DNA of 64,000 bases from Lachnospiraceae bacterium (lineage in GTDB: Bacteria > Bacillota > Clostridia > Lachnospirales > Lachnospiraceae). The notes under the pieces are model-generated. The model saw only the letters and a program-made list of their open reading frames with translations. It did not search any database and was not told the origin of the DNA. Of the stretch, positions 25,444 to 33,983 are shown piece by piece (within the stretch, counting starts at the first letter, position 1; each line of letters begins with the position of its first letter). Position numbers and translations under genes: made by a program. The stretch spans positions 310,001 to 374,000 of the forward strand of contig JALCRM010000001.1 in NCBI GenBank assembly GCA_022652545.1, given 5' to 3'.

Positions 25444-27399
25444 ATGATAGGAAAACAGGGAAACGAAGATTTTAAGAAGAAGAGCAGGCTTTCACGCGCG
25501 GAACTCGAAGGACGCAAGAAGATCGCTTCGGGGAAAAAGCGCGTTTATTCAGGCAGGAAGAAGGATGAGGACAGCTCAGCGCCCAGGCATTACGGGCATT
25601 CTTCAAAAAGGCCGGACAATAAAGGCGGGGACGGCAAAGGAGAAAGAGCTGCGTACGGCAGCAGAAGAAATGCGCGCAGCGGGAACAGGCTCTCTTCCTT
25701 AGCCGCTGTTGAAGCGGATATAGAAGCCATGAACCGCAAAGCCGAAGAAGAGGAGAAAAAACAGGCGGATGCAGTCCCCGATGAAGCTGATGCCGGAGAA
25801 ATGCCGATGGGTTTTGACTCTCTTCCGATCTCCGAAGAGATCATGCGCGCCACGAATGAGATGGGCTTTGAGCAGATGAGTCCGATCCAGGCCCGCGCCA
25901 TACCGGTGATGATGACGGGCAAAGACATGATAGGACAGGCCCAGACAGGCACCGGGAAGACTGCCGCCTTTGCGATCCCGCTGCTCATGAAGACCGATCC
26001 GAAGGACAGACAGCTGCAGGCTCTTGTGCTGTGTCCTACGCGGGAACTGGCGGTACAGGTCGCGGAGGAGATACGCAGGCTCGCAAAATTCATGCACGGG
26101 GTCAGGGTGCTTCCCATTTACGGCGGGCAGTCGATCGCCACACAGCTGCGTTCGCTGAAAGGCGGCGTACAGATCGTCGTCGGAACGCCCGGAAGGGTAA
26201 TGGACCATCTCGACCGCCATACGCTGAAGCTTGACGGCCTTCACACCATAGTCCTGGATGAAGCCGATGAAATGCTCGATATGGGCTTTGTCGACGATAT
26301 CCGCTCCATCCTTTCGACCGCCCCGCAGGAGCGGCAGACCGTCCTGTTTTCGGCGACCATGCCGCAGGCGATCATGGACATAGCGACCCAGTTCCAGAAG
26401 GATGCCGAGGTCGTACGCGTGGTGAACCGTGAACTTACGGTTCCCAAGATAGACCAGTTTTACTGTGATGTGCGGCCTGATCAGAAAACGGAGGCCTTGT
26501 GCAGACTGTTCGAAATGTACAGTCCCGAACGTTCTCTCGTGTTTTGCAATACAAGGCGCAAAGTCGATGAACTTACGGCGGAACTCAAGGGACGCGGCTA
26601 TTTCGCCGAGGGACTGCACGGAGATCTGGACCAGAACCAGAGAGACAGGGTCATGGGCTCTTTCAGGAAGGGCCTGACCAACATCCTCATCGCGACCGAT
26701 GTGGCGGCGAGAGGCATTGATGTGGACGACATTGAAGCCGTGTTCAATTACGACCTCCCGCAGGACGACGAATACTATGTGCACCGCATCGGCAGGACAG
26801 GGCGTGCCGGAAAAGCCGGGGTATCGTTTACTTTCGTCGTGGGCAAGGAAGTATATAAACTGCGTGACATACAGCGCTATTGCAAAACAAGGATACGGGC
26901 ACGCAGCATACCTTCGGAGGACGAAGCCATCGCAGCCAGGGCTGACAGACTGCTGGACAAGGTGAGCGACTGCATAGAGCACAACGACCTAAAGGACATG
27001 ATCGATGTCCTTGAAAACAGGATCAACAGCAGCGACTATTCGGCCATGGATGTGGCCGCGGCGCTTCTGAAGATGGCGATGGGCGAAAAGGAAACCGAAG
27101 AAAAAGAGATCGCCGACGAGGATTTTGAAAACACGGGTGCGGCAGAGGACGGCATGGCCAGGCTTTTTATCAGCGTGGGAAAAGCGGATGGCATCAGGCC
27201 CGGCGACATCGTGGGATCGATCGCGGGAGAGACCGGGATAGACGGTCACGTGATCGGGCGCATAGATATGTTCGATAAATATACCTTCGTCGAAGTGCCG
27301 AAGGAGAATGCGCGCCAGGTCATTGAAGCCATGAAGGCTTCGCGGATCAGAGGCAACAGTATCAGGATAGAGCCTGCAGGCAGGCCGGAACAGGGATGA
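25444..27399 (+). CDS. DEAD-box ATP-dependent RNA helicase
   Basis: A 651-residue helicase from the ATG at 25444, preceded by AAAGGAAC; an upstream TTG at 25414 falls inside the terminator T run and is rejected. Residues 1-120 are a basic, low-complexity extension. The core has the Q motif ('MSPIQARAIP'), Walker A with Lys172 ('AQTGTGKT'), 'PTREL', 'TPGR', DEAD at 272-275 in 'VLDEADEM', 'SATMP' and the late 'HRIGRTGRAGK'. The last 75 residues look like the DbpA/CsdA-type RNA-binding domain. Such proteins unwind structured RNA in ribosome assembly and cold adaptation. The leader hairpin suggests control at the RNA level. Confidence 0.93.
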   Translation: MIGKQGNEDFKKKSRLSRAELEGRKKIASGKKRVYSGRKKDEDSSAPRHYGHSSKRPDNKGGDGKGERAAYGSRRNARSGNRLSSLAAVEADIEAMNRKAEEEEKKQADAVPDEADAGEMPMGFDSLPISEEIMRATNEMGFEQMSPIQARAIPVMMTGKDMIGQAQTGTGKTAAFAIPLLMKTDPKDRQLQALVLCPTRELAVQVAEEIRRLAKFMHGVRVLPIYGGQSIATQLRSLKGGVQIVVGTPGRVMDHLDRHTLKLDGLHTIVLDEADEMLDMGFVDDIRSILSTAPQERQTVLFSATMPQAIMDIATQFQKDAEVVRVVNRELTVPKIDQFYCDVRPDQKTEALCRLFEMYSPERSLVFCNTRRKVDELTAELKGRGYFAEGLHGDLDQNQRDRVMGSFRKGLTNILIATDVAARGIDVDDIEAVFNYDLPQDDEYYVHRIGRTGRAGKAGVSFTFVVGKEVYKLRDIQRYCKTRIRARSIPSEDEAIAARADRLLDKVSDCIEHNDLKDMIDVLENRINSSDYSAMDVAAALLKMAMGEKETEEKEIADEDFENTGAAEDGMARLFISVGKADGIRPGDIVGSIAGETGIDGHVIGRIDMFDKYTFVEVPKENARQVIEAMKASRIRGNSIRIEPAGRPEQG

Positions 27400-27464
27400 A
27401 CCTGTTAGGGCTGATTTTCCCAAGCTATTAGCGGTAAGGCAACTGTGAAGTGACCGGATAAGGG

Positions 27465-27494
27465 GCGGGTACGTTATGTACCCGCTCTTTATTT
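27465..27494 (+). terminator. Rho-independent terminator of the helicase gene
   Basis: GCGGGTAC (27465-27472), loop GTTAT, GTACCCGC (27478-27485), followed by TCTTTATTT. The stem is perfect, the T tract moderate. Confidence 0.75.
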
Positions 27495-27636
27495 GGCCAT
27501 TTCAGCCTGCGCTTTCCGGCTTATGGATAGTGCAGTCACATCAGTCTGTTCCTGAAACAGCTCTGGATAAAGTGCCAAATATCGGACTGCCATTCTGTAG
27601 TTATTTCACAAACAGGAAAGAGTTTTGTCAGCTCTA

Positions 27637-27699
27637 TTGACAACGGAGCCGATAAATTATATAAATAGGTTAATCGCTTAACTGTTTATGCGATTAACC
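27637..27699 (+). promoter_or_regulatory. Sigma-A promoter and LacI-type operator of the alpha-glucoside operon
   Basis: TTGACA at 27637-27642 and TATAAA at 27660-27665 with a 17-base spacer. A perfect 10-bp inverted repeat follows at once: GGTTAATCGC (27668-27677) and GCGATTAACC (27690-27699), 12 bases apart, and TTAATCGCTTAA inside it is itself a near-palindrome with central CG as LacI-family sites have. Placement over the transcription start predicts autorepression by the LacI protein encoded next. The remaining 27400-27636 stretch holds only the helicase terminator. Confidence 0.75.
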
Positions 27700-27729
27700 G
27701 CGCACTATTACAAGGATGGAGATCAAAAA

Positions 27730-28746
27730 ATGAGCCGAGCCACTCTTAAGGATGTCGCTGAAAAAGCCGGAGTTTCAACTGCTACGGTGTCTTATGTTTT
27801 GAACGGTACAAAAAAGACGATCTCAGAAGAAACAAAGCATAAGGTCATGGAAGCTGTCCGGAAGCTGGACTATGTAACAGATATGAACGCAAAAAGTCTT
27901 GTGGTCAAGGATTCCAAACTGATCGGTGTGGTGATCCCGCAGACAGAAGGCAAGACCCATAGATTGTTCAGCAACAATTTCTATAGTGAGATTCTCAGTG
28001 CCATTGAGTATGAAGCACGTGAATCCGGATATCAGATCATAATTTCAGGCATGGATACGGATGAGAACTTTGTGCGTATAGCTCATCAAAGGAACCTGGA
28101 CGGAGTCATAGCGATCGGTGTCTGCTCTGATGAACTGCTCAGTCAGTTTGAAAAGATAGATATTCCGGTTGTTCTTGTGGACAGTTACTGCAAATCAGCA
28201 AAATTCGTAAATATTCGGATCGATGATGCCTTGGGCAGCTACATGGCAACAAAGTACATGATTCAGCATGGTCATAAGGACATTGCGTTTATGTGCGGCA
28301 CGTTAAAGGATAACGGTGTTATGCAGAAAAGACTTCAGGGATACAGGAATGCACTCAAAGAATCCGCGATCCCGTTTAAAAAGGCATACCTTTGTGAGGG
28401 CAAAGTGGATTTCCAAAGCGGAATGGAGCTTGCGCAGGATATTGTAAAAAATAACATGCCTGTTACAGCAATCGTAACTACAGCAGATATTCTGGCAATA
28501 GGAGCAATAAAAGGTATCAAAAGCGAAGGCAGAACGGTCCCTGAGGACTATTCCATTATCGGGTTTGATGACATTTCGATCTGTGATTATGTTTCACCCG
28601 GATTGACGACTGTCAAACAGCAGATTTCGGAAAAGGGGATCGGAGCCATGCACATGCTTTCCAATGTCATGAAGGGTGTAAAGGATCAGGATGATCTTGT
28701 ACTTCCGGTCCATATCGTTGAAAGAGACAGCGTGCGAAGTATCTGA
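27730..28746 (+). CDS. LacI family transcriptional regulator
   Basis: A 338-residue repressor. The start at 27730 gives the canonical N-terminus 'MSRATLKDVAEKAGVSTATVSYVLNG', with GGATGGAG upstream; an in-frame ATG at 27688 lies in the operator and has no binding site. The HTH covers residues 5-25 and the hinge helix is near 50-60. The rest is the periplasmic-binding-protein-like effector domain, with 'GVIAIGV', 'VLVDSYCKSAKFVNI' and 'DYSIIGFDDISICDYVSPGLTTVKQ'. It leads the operon of GH31 enzymes and a sugar ABC transporter and most likely controls it through the palindrome over its promoter, with an alpha-glucoside or related sugar as inducer. Confidence 0.93.
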   Translation: MSRATLKDVAEKAGVSTATVSYVLNGTKKTISEETKHKVMEAVRKLDYVTDMNAKSLVVKDSKLIGVVIPQTEGKTHRLFSNNFYSEILSAIEYEARESGYQIIISGMDTDENFVRIAHQRNLDGVIAIGVCSDELLSQFEKIDIPVVLVDSYCKSAKFVNIRIDDALGSYMATKYMIQHGHKDIAFMCGTLKDNGVMQKRLQGYRNALKESAIPFKKAYLCEGKVDFQSGMELAQDIVKNNMPVTAIVTTADILAIGAIKGIKSEGRTVPEDYSIIGFDDISICDYVSPGLTTVKQQISEKGIGAMHMLSNVMKGVKDQDDLVLPVHIVERDSVRSI

Positions 28747-28768
28747 CAGGCAGAGCGGGTAAAATTGT

Positions 28769-30733
28769 ATGTACACATTATTGGACAACACCAGATCAGA
28801 TCATGTTTATCAACTGAATGCCGGTATTGTTGCGACGATTGAAAGACGCCCCTGCGGAACTGCCGCGGAGATAGTCATTTCCGTTCCATACCGCTCCGTG
28901 TATGGGATGGGAGAGAAATTTGACGGACTGAACCAAAAGGGAAAAACAGTTGAAAATACTGTCATTGAGAAGTTTTGCATGCAAGGAAACTTTACGTACC
29001 TGTCGGTCCCCTTTTTTGTCACGGAAAGCGGAATAGGACTTTACGTTGCGACGCAGGAGACCACGAGGTTCGATTTCGGAGAGAAAATCATCTGCAGGGT
29101 CCCGTCGGGGGCAGGAGTGTTCATACTGACCGGAACCATCAGGGAAATGTTTTCCGATTATCTGCAGCTTACAGGAAAGATGAAGCTTCCGCCTCGCTGG
29201 GCATTTGGCCCGTGGATCTCGGCAAATCACTGGAACAGGGAAGAGGACGTTGACAGGCAGGTGAAATTGCTGAAAGAGTATCAGTTTCCCGCATCTGTGA
29301 TCGTTTTGGAAGCATGGTCTGACGAAGCAACTTTCTATGTTTTTAACGGCGCTGAACATAGGACTTTTCAGAAAGACGCGGAAGTACACTACGAGGATTT
29401 TGATTTTTCCCACAGCAAATACTGGCATGATCCAAAAGCAATGATCCAAAGGCTTCATGAGGCCGGTATGCATCTGGTCCTGTGGCAGATCCCGGTATAC
29501 AAGAAAATGAGTAAGGCGGAGGACCAGAGCGAACAGAACGCAGCAGACAGACAGTACGCTGCAAGGCAGAATTTATGTATTGCCAATAAGGATGGCACAC
29601 CGTATGAAATTCCGCAGGGACATTGGTTTGAGGGCTCCTATATTCCGGATTTTACAAACGGGAAAGCAAAAAATTCCTGGTTTGGAAAGCGCCGCTATCT
29701 GCTGGATATCGGAGTAGACGGATTTAAGACGGATGGTGGGGAATTCATATATTCCGACAATATCTCCGCTGCAGACGGATCAGATGGCAGAACTATGAAA
29801 AACCGGTACTGTCAGGATTATCTGAATGCATATACAGAGTTTATAGGCGAAAACCGTGTCCTTTTCAGCAGAGCCGGATTCACCGGCGCCCAAAAGACGC
29901 CGATACATTGGGCCGGAGATCATCAGTCAACGAACGAAGAATTTGCATCGGTTCTCAGCGCCGGGCTTTCCGCTTCAATGTCTGGCATAACATTCTGGGG
30001 ATTTGATATCGGTGGTTTTGCCGGACCTTTACCTACCGCGGACCTCTATCTGCGCGCGACCATGATGGCCTGTTTTTGCCCGATCATGCAGTGGCATTCC
30101 GAGCCTGACGGAGGACAGTTCAGCATGCTGATGCCTGGAGCGGAAGGTAATAATGAACGCAGTCCCTGGAATATCGGGAAGGTATACGGCGACCGGGCAC
30201 TTGTAGATGAATTGCGTTACTTCCATTGGCTGAGGATGAATCTCCAGGAATATCTGTATAACAGTGCTTTATGCTGTGTAAAACAGGATAAGCCGATGAT
30301 GCGGCCTCTTGTATTTGACTGGGAAGACGATCCAATGGCGGTGGAAAATGAGGATGAATATATGCTTGGCGAGAGTCTGCTTGTGGCTCCGCTGATGAAA
30401 GAGAACAGTCGTTCAAGAGACGTATATCTGCCGCAGGGAAAGTGGTACGGATTTTTCTCGCACAAAAGCTACCAGGGCAATGCTTTAGTGAATTCGAAAG
30501 AGGAGAGGTTTCCGGTATTCATAAAAGACGGAACCGGCGTTGTACTGGTCATGAACCATCTGGTTCCAACAGGTTCTCCCATGGACAGCCAAAGGATGGA
30601 GTATCACTTCATCCTTGCTGGAGAAAGCGGGCGCTGTTCATACAATATATCAGGTGATCAAATGGAATATGTCTGGAACGATTCCGGAGTCGTTTCAAAC
30701 GTAGAACAGAATAACTGGGAGATCGTTACCTGA
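28769..30733 (+). CDS. Glycoside hydrolase family 31 protein (alpha-glucosidase/alpha-xylosidase-like)
   Basis: A 654-residue GH31 enzyme. An N-terminal beta-sandwich ('YRSVYGMGEKFDGLNQKG') leads into the barrel at 'LPPRWAFGPWIS' (about 140). The nucleophile is Asp322 in 'GFKTDGGE' and the acid/base Asp384 in 'HWAGDHQS'; both are intact. The KTDGGE form differs from the WNDMNEP form of the second GH31 in this operon, so the two belong to different subgroups and probably have different specificities. No signal peptide, so it acts on imported sugar. It is 22 bases downstream of lacI and begins just before the ABC transporter genes. Confidence 0.92.
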   Translation: MYTLLDNTRSDHVYQLNAGIVATIERRPCGTAAEIVISVPYRSVYGMGEKFDGLNQKGKTVENTVIEKFCMQGNFTYLSVPFFVTESGIGLYVATQETTRFDFGEKIICRVPSGAGVFILTGTIREMFSDYLQLTGKMKLPPRWAFGPWISANHWNREEDVDRQVKLLKEYQFPASVIVLEAWSDEATFYVFNGAEHRTFQKDAEVHYEDFDFSHSKYWHDPKAMIQRLHEAGMHLVLWQIPVYKKMSKAEDQSEQNAADRQYAARQNLCIANKDGTPYEIPQGHWFEGSYIPDFTNGKAKNSWFGKRRYLLDIGVDGFKTDGGEFIYSDNISAADGSDGRTMKNRYCQDYLNAYTEFIGENRVLFSRAGFTGAQKTPIHWAGDHQSTNEEFASVLSAGLSASMSGITFWGFDIGGFAGPLPTADLYLRATMMACFCPIMQWHSEPDGGQFSMLMPGAEGNNERSPWNIGKVYGDRALVDELRYFHWLRMNLQEYLYNSALCCVKQDKPMMRPLVFDWEDDPMAVENEDEYMLGESLLVAPLMKENSRSRDVYLPQGKWYGFFSHKSYQGNALVNSKEERFPVFIKDGTGVVLVMNHLVPTGSPMDSQRMEYHFILAGESGRCSYNISGDQMEYVWNDSGVVSNVEQNNWEIVT

Positions 30734-30760
30734 AACTGCTTATGATACATGGAGGGAAAT

Positions 30761-32134
30761 ATGAAAAGAGATGTCATGAGAAAAACTTTGGCAATGGGAC
30801 TTACCATTGCGGTCACAATGGGGCTTGCCGCATGCGGTAGCAGCACGTCATCAACAGCCGGTACGGCAGACAGTATTTCTGCCACAGAAAAGCCTGCGGC
30901 TGCAGCCACATCACAGGCAGATACGGCTGCAACTTCGGCGGCAGCAGCCGCTGCAAGCACAGTATCAGCAGCGCCTGTTACAATTTCTTATTGCAATTTC
31001 AATGCTTCGGGCGGAAATGAAGAGACACTGAATAAGATGTATGAGGCATTTCATAAAGAGAATCCCGACATTACGGTCAACATTGAAACCATCGGATATG
31101 ATGACTACTTTACACAGATGCAGACAAGAGTCGCCGGTGGTACGGCTCCTGACTGTTACGAACTGAACATTGAAAACTTTGCGGCTTATTCAAGCAAAGG
31201 GGTGCTGGCACCGATCACCGGTGTTGACACAGGCAATTTCAACCAGACGGCTCTTCAGGCCTTTCAGGTCGATGGCACCCAGTATGGCCTGCCGGGAGAT
31301 TTCTCCAATGTAGTCCTGATCTATAACAAGGATCTTTTCGACAAGGCCGGGGTCGATTACCCTACGAGCGATTGGACGTGGGATGATGCACTGGCAGCAG
31401 CGAAGAAGATCCGTGCCCTCGGTGATGACTACTGGGGAATCTATGCGCCTACGACCTACAATGAATTCTTCAAGGAAGCGGCACAGTATGGCGGCAGCCT
31501 TCTGAATGAAGACAAAACTGAGTTTACCATCAATTCCGATAATAATCTGAAGGCAGCGGAAATGATGATCGGGAAAGTAACCGATTCCCATGTCCAGCCG
31601 TCGGACACCGATCTCGCCGGCATGGGTGATTCGGACCTGTTTGAAAGCGGTCGTCTCGGAATGGATATAACCGGAATATGGATGTTTTCCACATTCAAGG
31701 ACGCGTGTGACTTCAATTGGGATTGTGCGGTAGAGCCTGGCGGAACACAGAAAGCGACGCATTTCTTCAGCAATGCGCTTGTGATCAATGCGAGTGCAGA
31801 TGCAGATAAACAGGCAGCTGCGGCGAAATGGATCAATTGGCTGGCATCAAGTGATGAATCAGCCAAGATGAGGATCGCTGCATCCTGGAACCTTCCGGCA
31901 ATCAGCAATACGGATGTGCTTGCGGATTATCTGAAACAGACTCCGCCCGATAACCGTCAGGCAGTGTTTGATTCGCTCAATTATCTGGTAACGCCTCCGA
32001 TCATCGAAGACTACAGCCAGATGTCGGATATCATCAATGAAAAACTCAGTGAGGCAGCCAGCGGAAAAATAACACCGAAAGATGCTTTGGACCAGGCGCA
32101 GCAGGAGTGCCAGGAGAAAATCACTTTAAAGTGA
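30761..32134 (+). CDS. Sugar ABC transporter substrate-binding lipoprotein
   Basis: A 457-residue extracellular binding protein of the family-1 (MalE/UgpB-like) type. The start at 30761 has GGAGGGAAAT before it. Residues 1-25 are a lipoprotein signal peptide ending 'GLAAC', with Cys25 as the lipidated residue, followed by a Ser/Thr/Ala-rich linker to about residue 72 that tethers the domain to the membrane. The body shows 'DDYFTQMQTRVAGGTAPDCYEL' and 'YGLPGDFSNVVLIYNKDLFDKAG', typical of oligosaccharide binders. It delivers sugar to the two permeases downstream. No ATPase gene is present in the operon, so a shared MsmX-type ATPase is likely encoded elsewhere. Confidence 0.94.
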   Translation: MKRDVMRKTLAMGLTIAVTMGLAACGSSTSSTAGTADSISATEKPAAAATSQADTAATSAAAAAASTVSAAPVTISYCNFNASGGNEETLNKMYEAFHKENPDITVNIETIGYDDYFTQMQTRVAGGTAPDCYELNIENFAAYSSKGVLAPITGVDTGNFNQTALQAFQVDGTQYGLPGDFSNVVLIYNKDLFDKAGVDYPTSDWTWDDALAAAKKIRALGDDYWGIYAPTTYNEFFKEAAQYGGSLLNEDKTEFTINSDNNLKAAEMMIGKVTDSHVQPSDTDLAGMGDSDLFESGRLGMDITGIWMFSTFKDACDFNWDCAVEPGGTQKATHFFSNALVINASADADKQAAAAKWINWLASSDESAKMRIAASWNLPAISNTDVLADYLKQTPPDNRQAVFDSLNYLVTPPIIEDYSQMSDIINEKLSEAASGKITPKDALDQAQQECQEKITLK

Positions 32135-32148
32135 TCTGCGAATGGAGC

Positions 32149-32183
32149 AGGAATGCCGGCCCGGCCGTATCGCTGACATTCCT
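32149..32183 (+). terminator. Intra-operon hairpin after the binding-protein gene
   Basis: AGGAATG (32149-32155) pairs with CATTCCT (32177-32183), with further partial pairing of the GC-rich centre, and GTTTCTT follows. Such hairpins after binding-protein genes often stabilise that message or reduce read-through into the permease genes. The T tract is weak. Confidence 0.5.
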
Positions 32184-32257
32184 GTTTCTTAAAAGGAACG
32201 TGGCAGGTGTGATCCGATTTGAGAATTGCCGCAGGCAATGTGTCATAAGAGGTGTAA

Positions 32258-33160
32258 ATGAAGACAAAAAAGAATAATGAAAGGATAAGCGCTGCACTGT
32301 TTATGCTCCCAAGCTTTATCGGCATGATCATTTTCAGTCTGCTTCCCATACTGATCTCGATATTTATCAGTCTGACGGATTGGAACGGGCTGGAGAAGCT
32401 CAGTCCTGCCACTATCAGTAAGGATTTTATCGGGCTCAGGAACTATACGGATATATTATCAGGAACCGAGTTCTGGAATGTGCTGGCGCATACACTCTAC
32501 TTTATCGTACTATACATTCCTCTTGTTTTTATTGCTTCCCTGATTATTGCGGAGATCCTTTTTCAGGCCAGAAAAGGGGTCGGTGTATTGCGGGTCATTT
32601 ATTACATACCGGTTCTGACATCCTGGGTTGCGGCCAGCCTGATATGGAAATGGGTACTCAGTCCTCAATACGGCGCTGTAAATCAGATTCTTGCGGCTGT
32701 CGGGATCAATGGGCCGAACTGGCTGACGGATGAGATATGGGCCATGCCGGCGATCGTTCTGGCCTCTGTGTGGAAGGACATGGGCTTTTATGGATTGTTC
32801 CTGCTCTCCGGGCTTAACGGTATCGATAATACATATTACGAAGCGGCCAGGGTCGACGGTGCAAATAAGGCAAAAATATTTTTCTCCATAACAATGCCGT
32901 TGTTATCTCCATCATTGTTTTTCTGCCTGATCATGTCACTGATCAATGCATTCCAACTGTTTCCTCAGGTTATGATCATGACCGAAGGCGGACCGAACGG
33001 TGCAACGCAGGTGATGGTCGAGCGCATTTATACCTATGGATTCAAGTATTTCAAAATGGGATATGCTTCCGCGTATTCCTGGCTGTTGTTTGTGATTATT
33101 TTTGCCCTGACACTGCTTCAGTTAAAAGGGCAGAAAGTATGGGTGCATTATGAGTCATAA
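32258..33160 (+). CDS. Sugar ABC transporter permease, MalF/UgpA-like
   Basis: A 300-residue inner membrane protein with six predicted helices; the first is 'LFMLPSFIGMIIFSLLPILI' near residue 12. The EAA loop that contacts the ATPase is 'YYEAARVDGANKAKIFFSITMPLL' near residue 192. ATG follows AAGAGGTGTAA. It forms a heterodimer with the next gene product, whose start overlaps its end by 11 bases, and works with the upstream binding lipoprotein to import an oligosaccharide. Confidence 0.95.
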   Translation: MKTKKNNERISAALFMLPSFIGMIIFSLLPILISIFISLTDWNGLEKLSPATISKDFIGLRNYTDILSGTEFWNVLAHTLYFIVLYIPLVFIASLIIAEILFQARKGVGVLRVIYYIPVLTSWVAASLIWKWVLSPQYGAVNQILAAVGINGPNWLTDEIWAMPAIVLASVWKDMGFYGLFLLSGLNGIDNTYYEAARVDGANKAKIFFSITMPLLSPSLFFCLIMSLINAFQLFPQVMIMTEGGPNGATQVMVERIYTYGFKYFKMGYASAYSWLLFVIIFALTLLQLKGQKVWVHYES

Positions 33161-33977
33161 AAAAGCGTTGCATACGTTTTTTTATTATCTGCTTTCCGTC
33201 CTGGTCGCAGTTATTGTGCTGATCCCGTTCTTCTGGATGATCTCCACATCCCTGAAGAGCAAGGGCGCCATTATGGCACTTCCTGTGCAATGGATCCCGA
33301 AAAAGCCGACGCTGAAGGCATATAAACAGGTGTTCACGATGTTTCCGTTTCTGCGGGCCATTCTGAACAGTCTGTTTATAACTGTCAGCTATACGCTGAT
33401 CACGATCCTGTCTTCTTCCATGGCAGCCTTTGCATTTACGAAGATCAGGTTTCCATTTGCAGATAAATTGTTCAAGGTATATCTTGCATCCATGATGATC
33501 CCGACGCAGGTAACCCTGATCCCGTTATTCATCATTATGAACAGGCTCGGCCTGATCAATACATATCCCAGTGTCATCCTTCCTTCATTATTCAAGGCAT
33601 TTGGAATTTTTATGCTTGTCCAGCAGCTTCGGACGATACCGAATGACTTTATGGAGGCCGCACGGATGGATGGGGCAGGACTTTTCAAAATATACTGGAA
33701 AGTCATTATGCCGTTGTGCAGCTCTGCAATAGCAACGCTGAGTATTACGACTTTCATGGACAGCTGGAACGATTATCTGTGGCCGCTGGTCATGCTGACC
33801 GATAAAAGCAAGATGACACTCACTTTGGCATTGAACAGTCTGAATGGACAATATGGAACTCAGTATAATGTACTGATGGCCGGAAGTCTTCTGTCGATGC
33901 TTCCGATCATTCTTGTATACATAGGGGCACAGCGCAATTTCAAACATGGCATGCTGGAAGGCGGCGTGAAAGGTTAA
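33150..33977 (+). CDS. Sugar ABC transporter permease, MalG/UgpE-like
   Basis: A 275-residue permease with six predicted helices. The EAA loop is 'DFMEAARMDGAGLFKIYWKVIMPL' near residue 170, and the first helix is near residues 10-30. It is the second half of the transmembrane channel of this importer. Its start lies inside the end of the preceding permease gene, and the second GH31 gene starts seven bases after its stop, so the transport and hydrolysis genes are tightly coupled. Confidence 0.95.
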   Translation: MSHKKALHTFFYYLLSVLVAVIVLIPFFWMISTSLKSKGAIMALPVQWIPKKPTLKAYKQVFTMFPFLRAILNSLFITVSYTLITILSSSMAAFAFTKIRFPFADKLFKVYLASMMIPTQVTLIPLFIIMNRLGLINTYPSVILPSLFKAFGIFMLVQQLRTIPNDFMEAARMDGAGLFKIYWKVIMPLCSSAIATLSITTFMDSWNDYLWPLVMLTDKSKMTLTLALNSLNGQYGTQYNVLMAGSLLSMLPIILVYIGAQRNFKHGMLEGGVKG

Positions 33978-33983
33978 GGGAGA

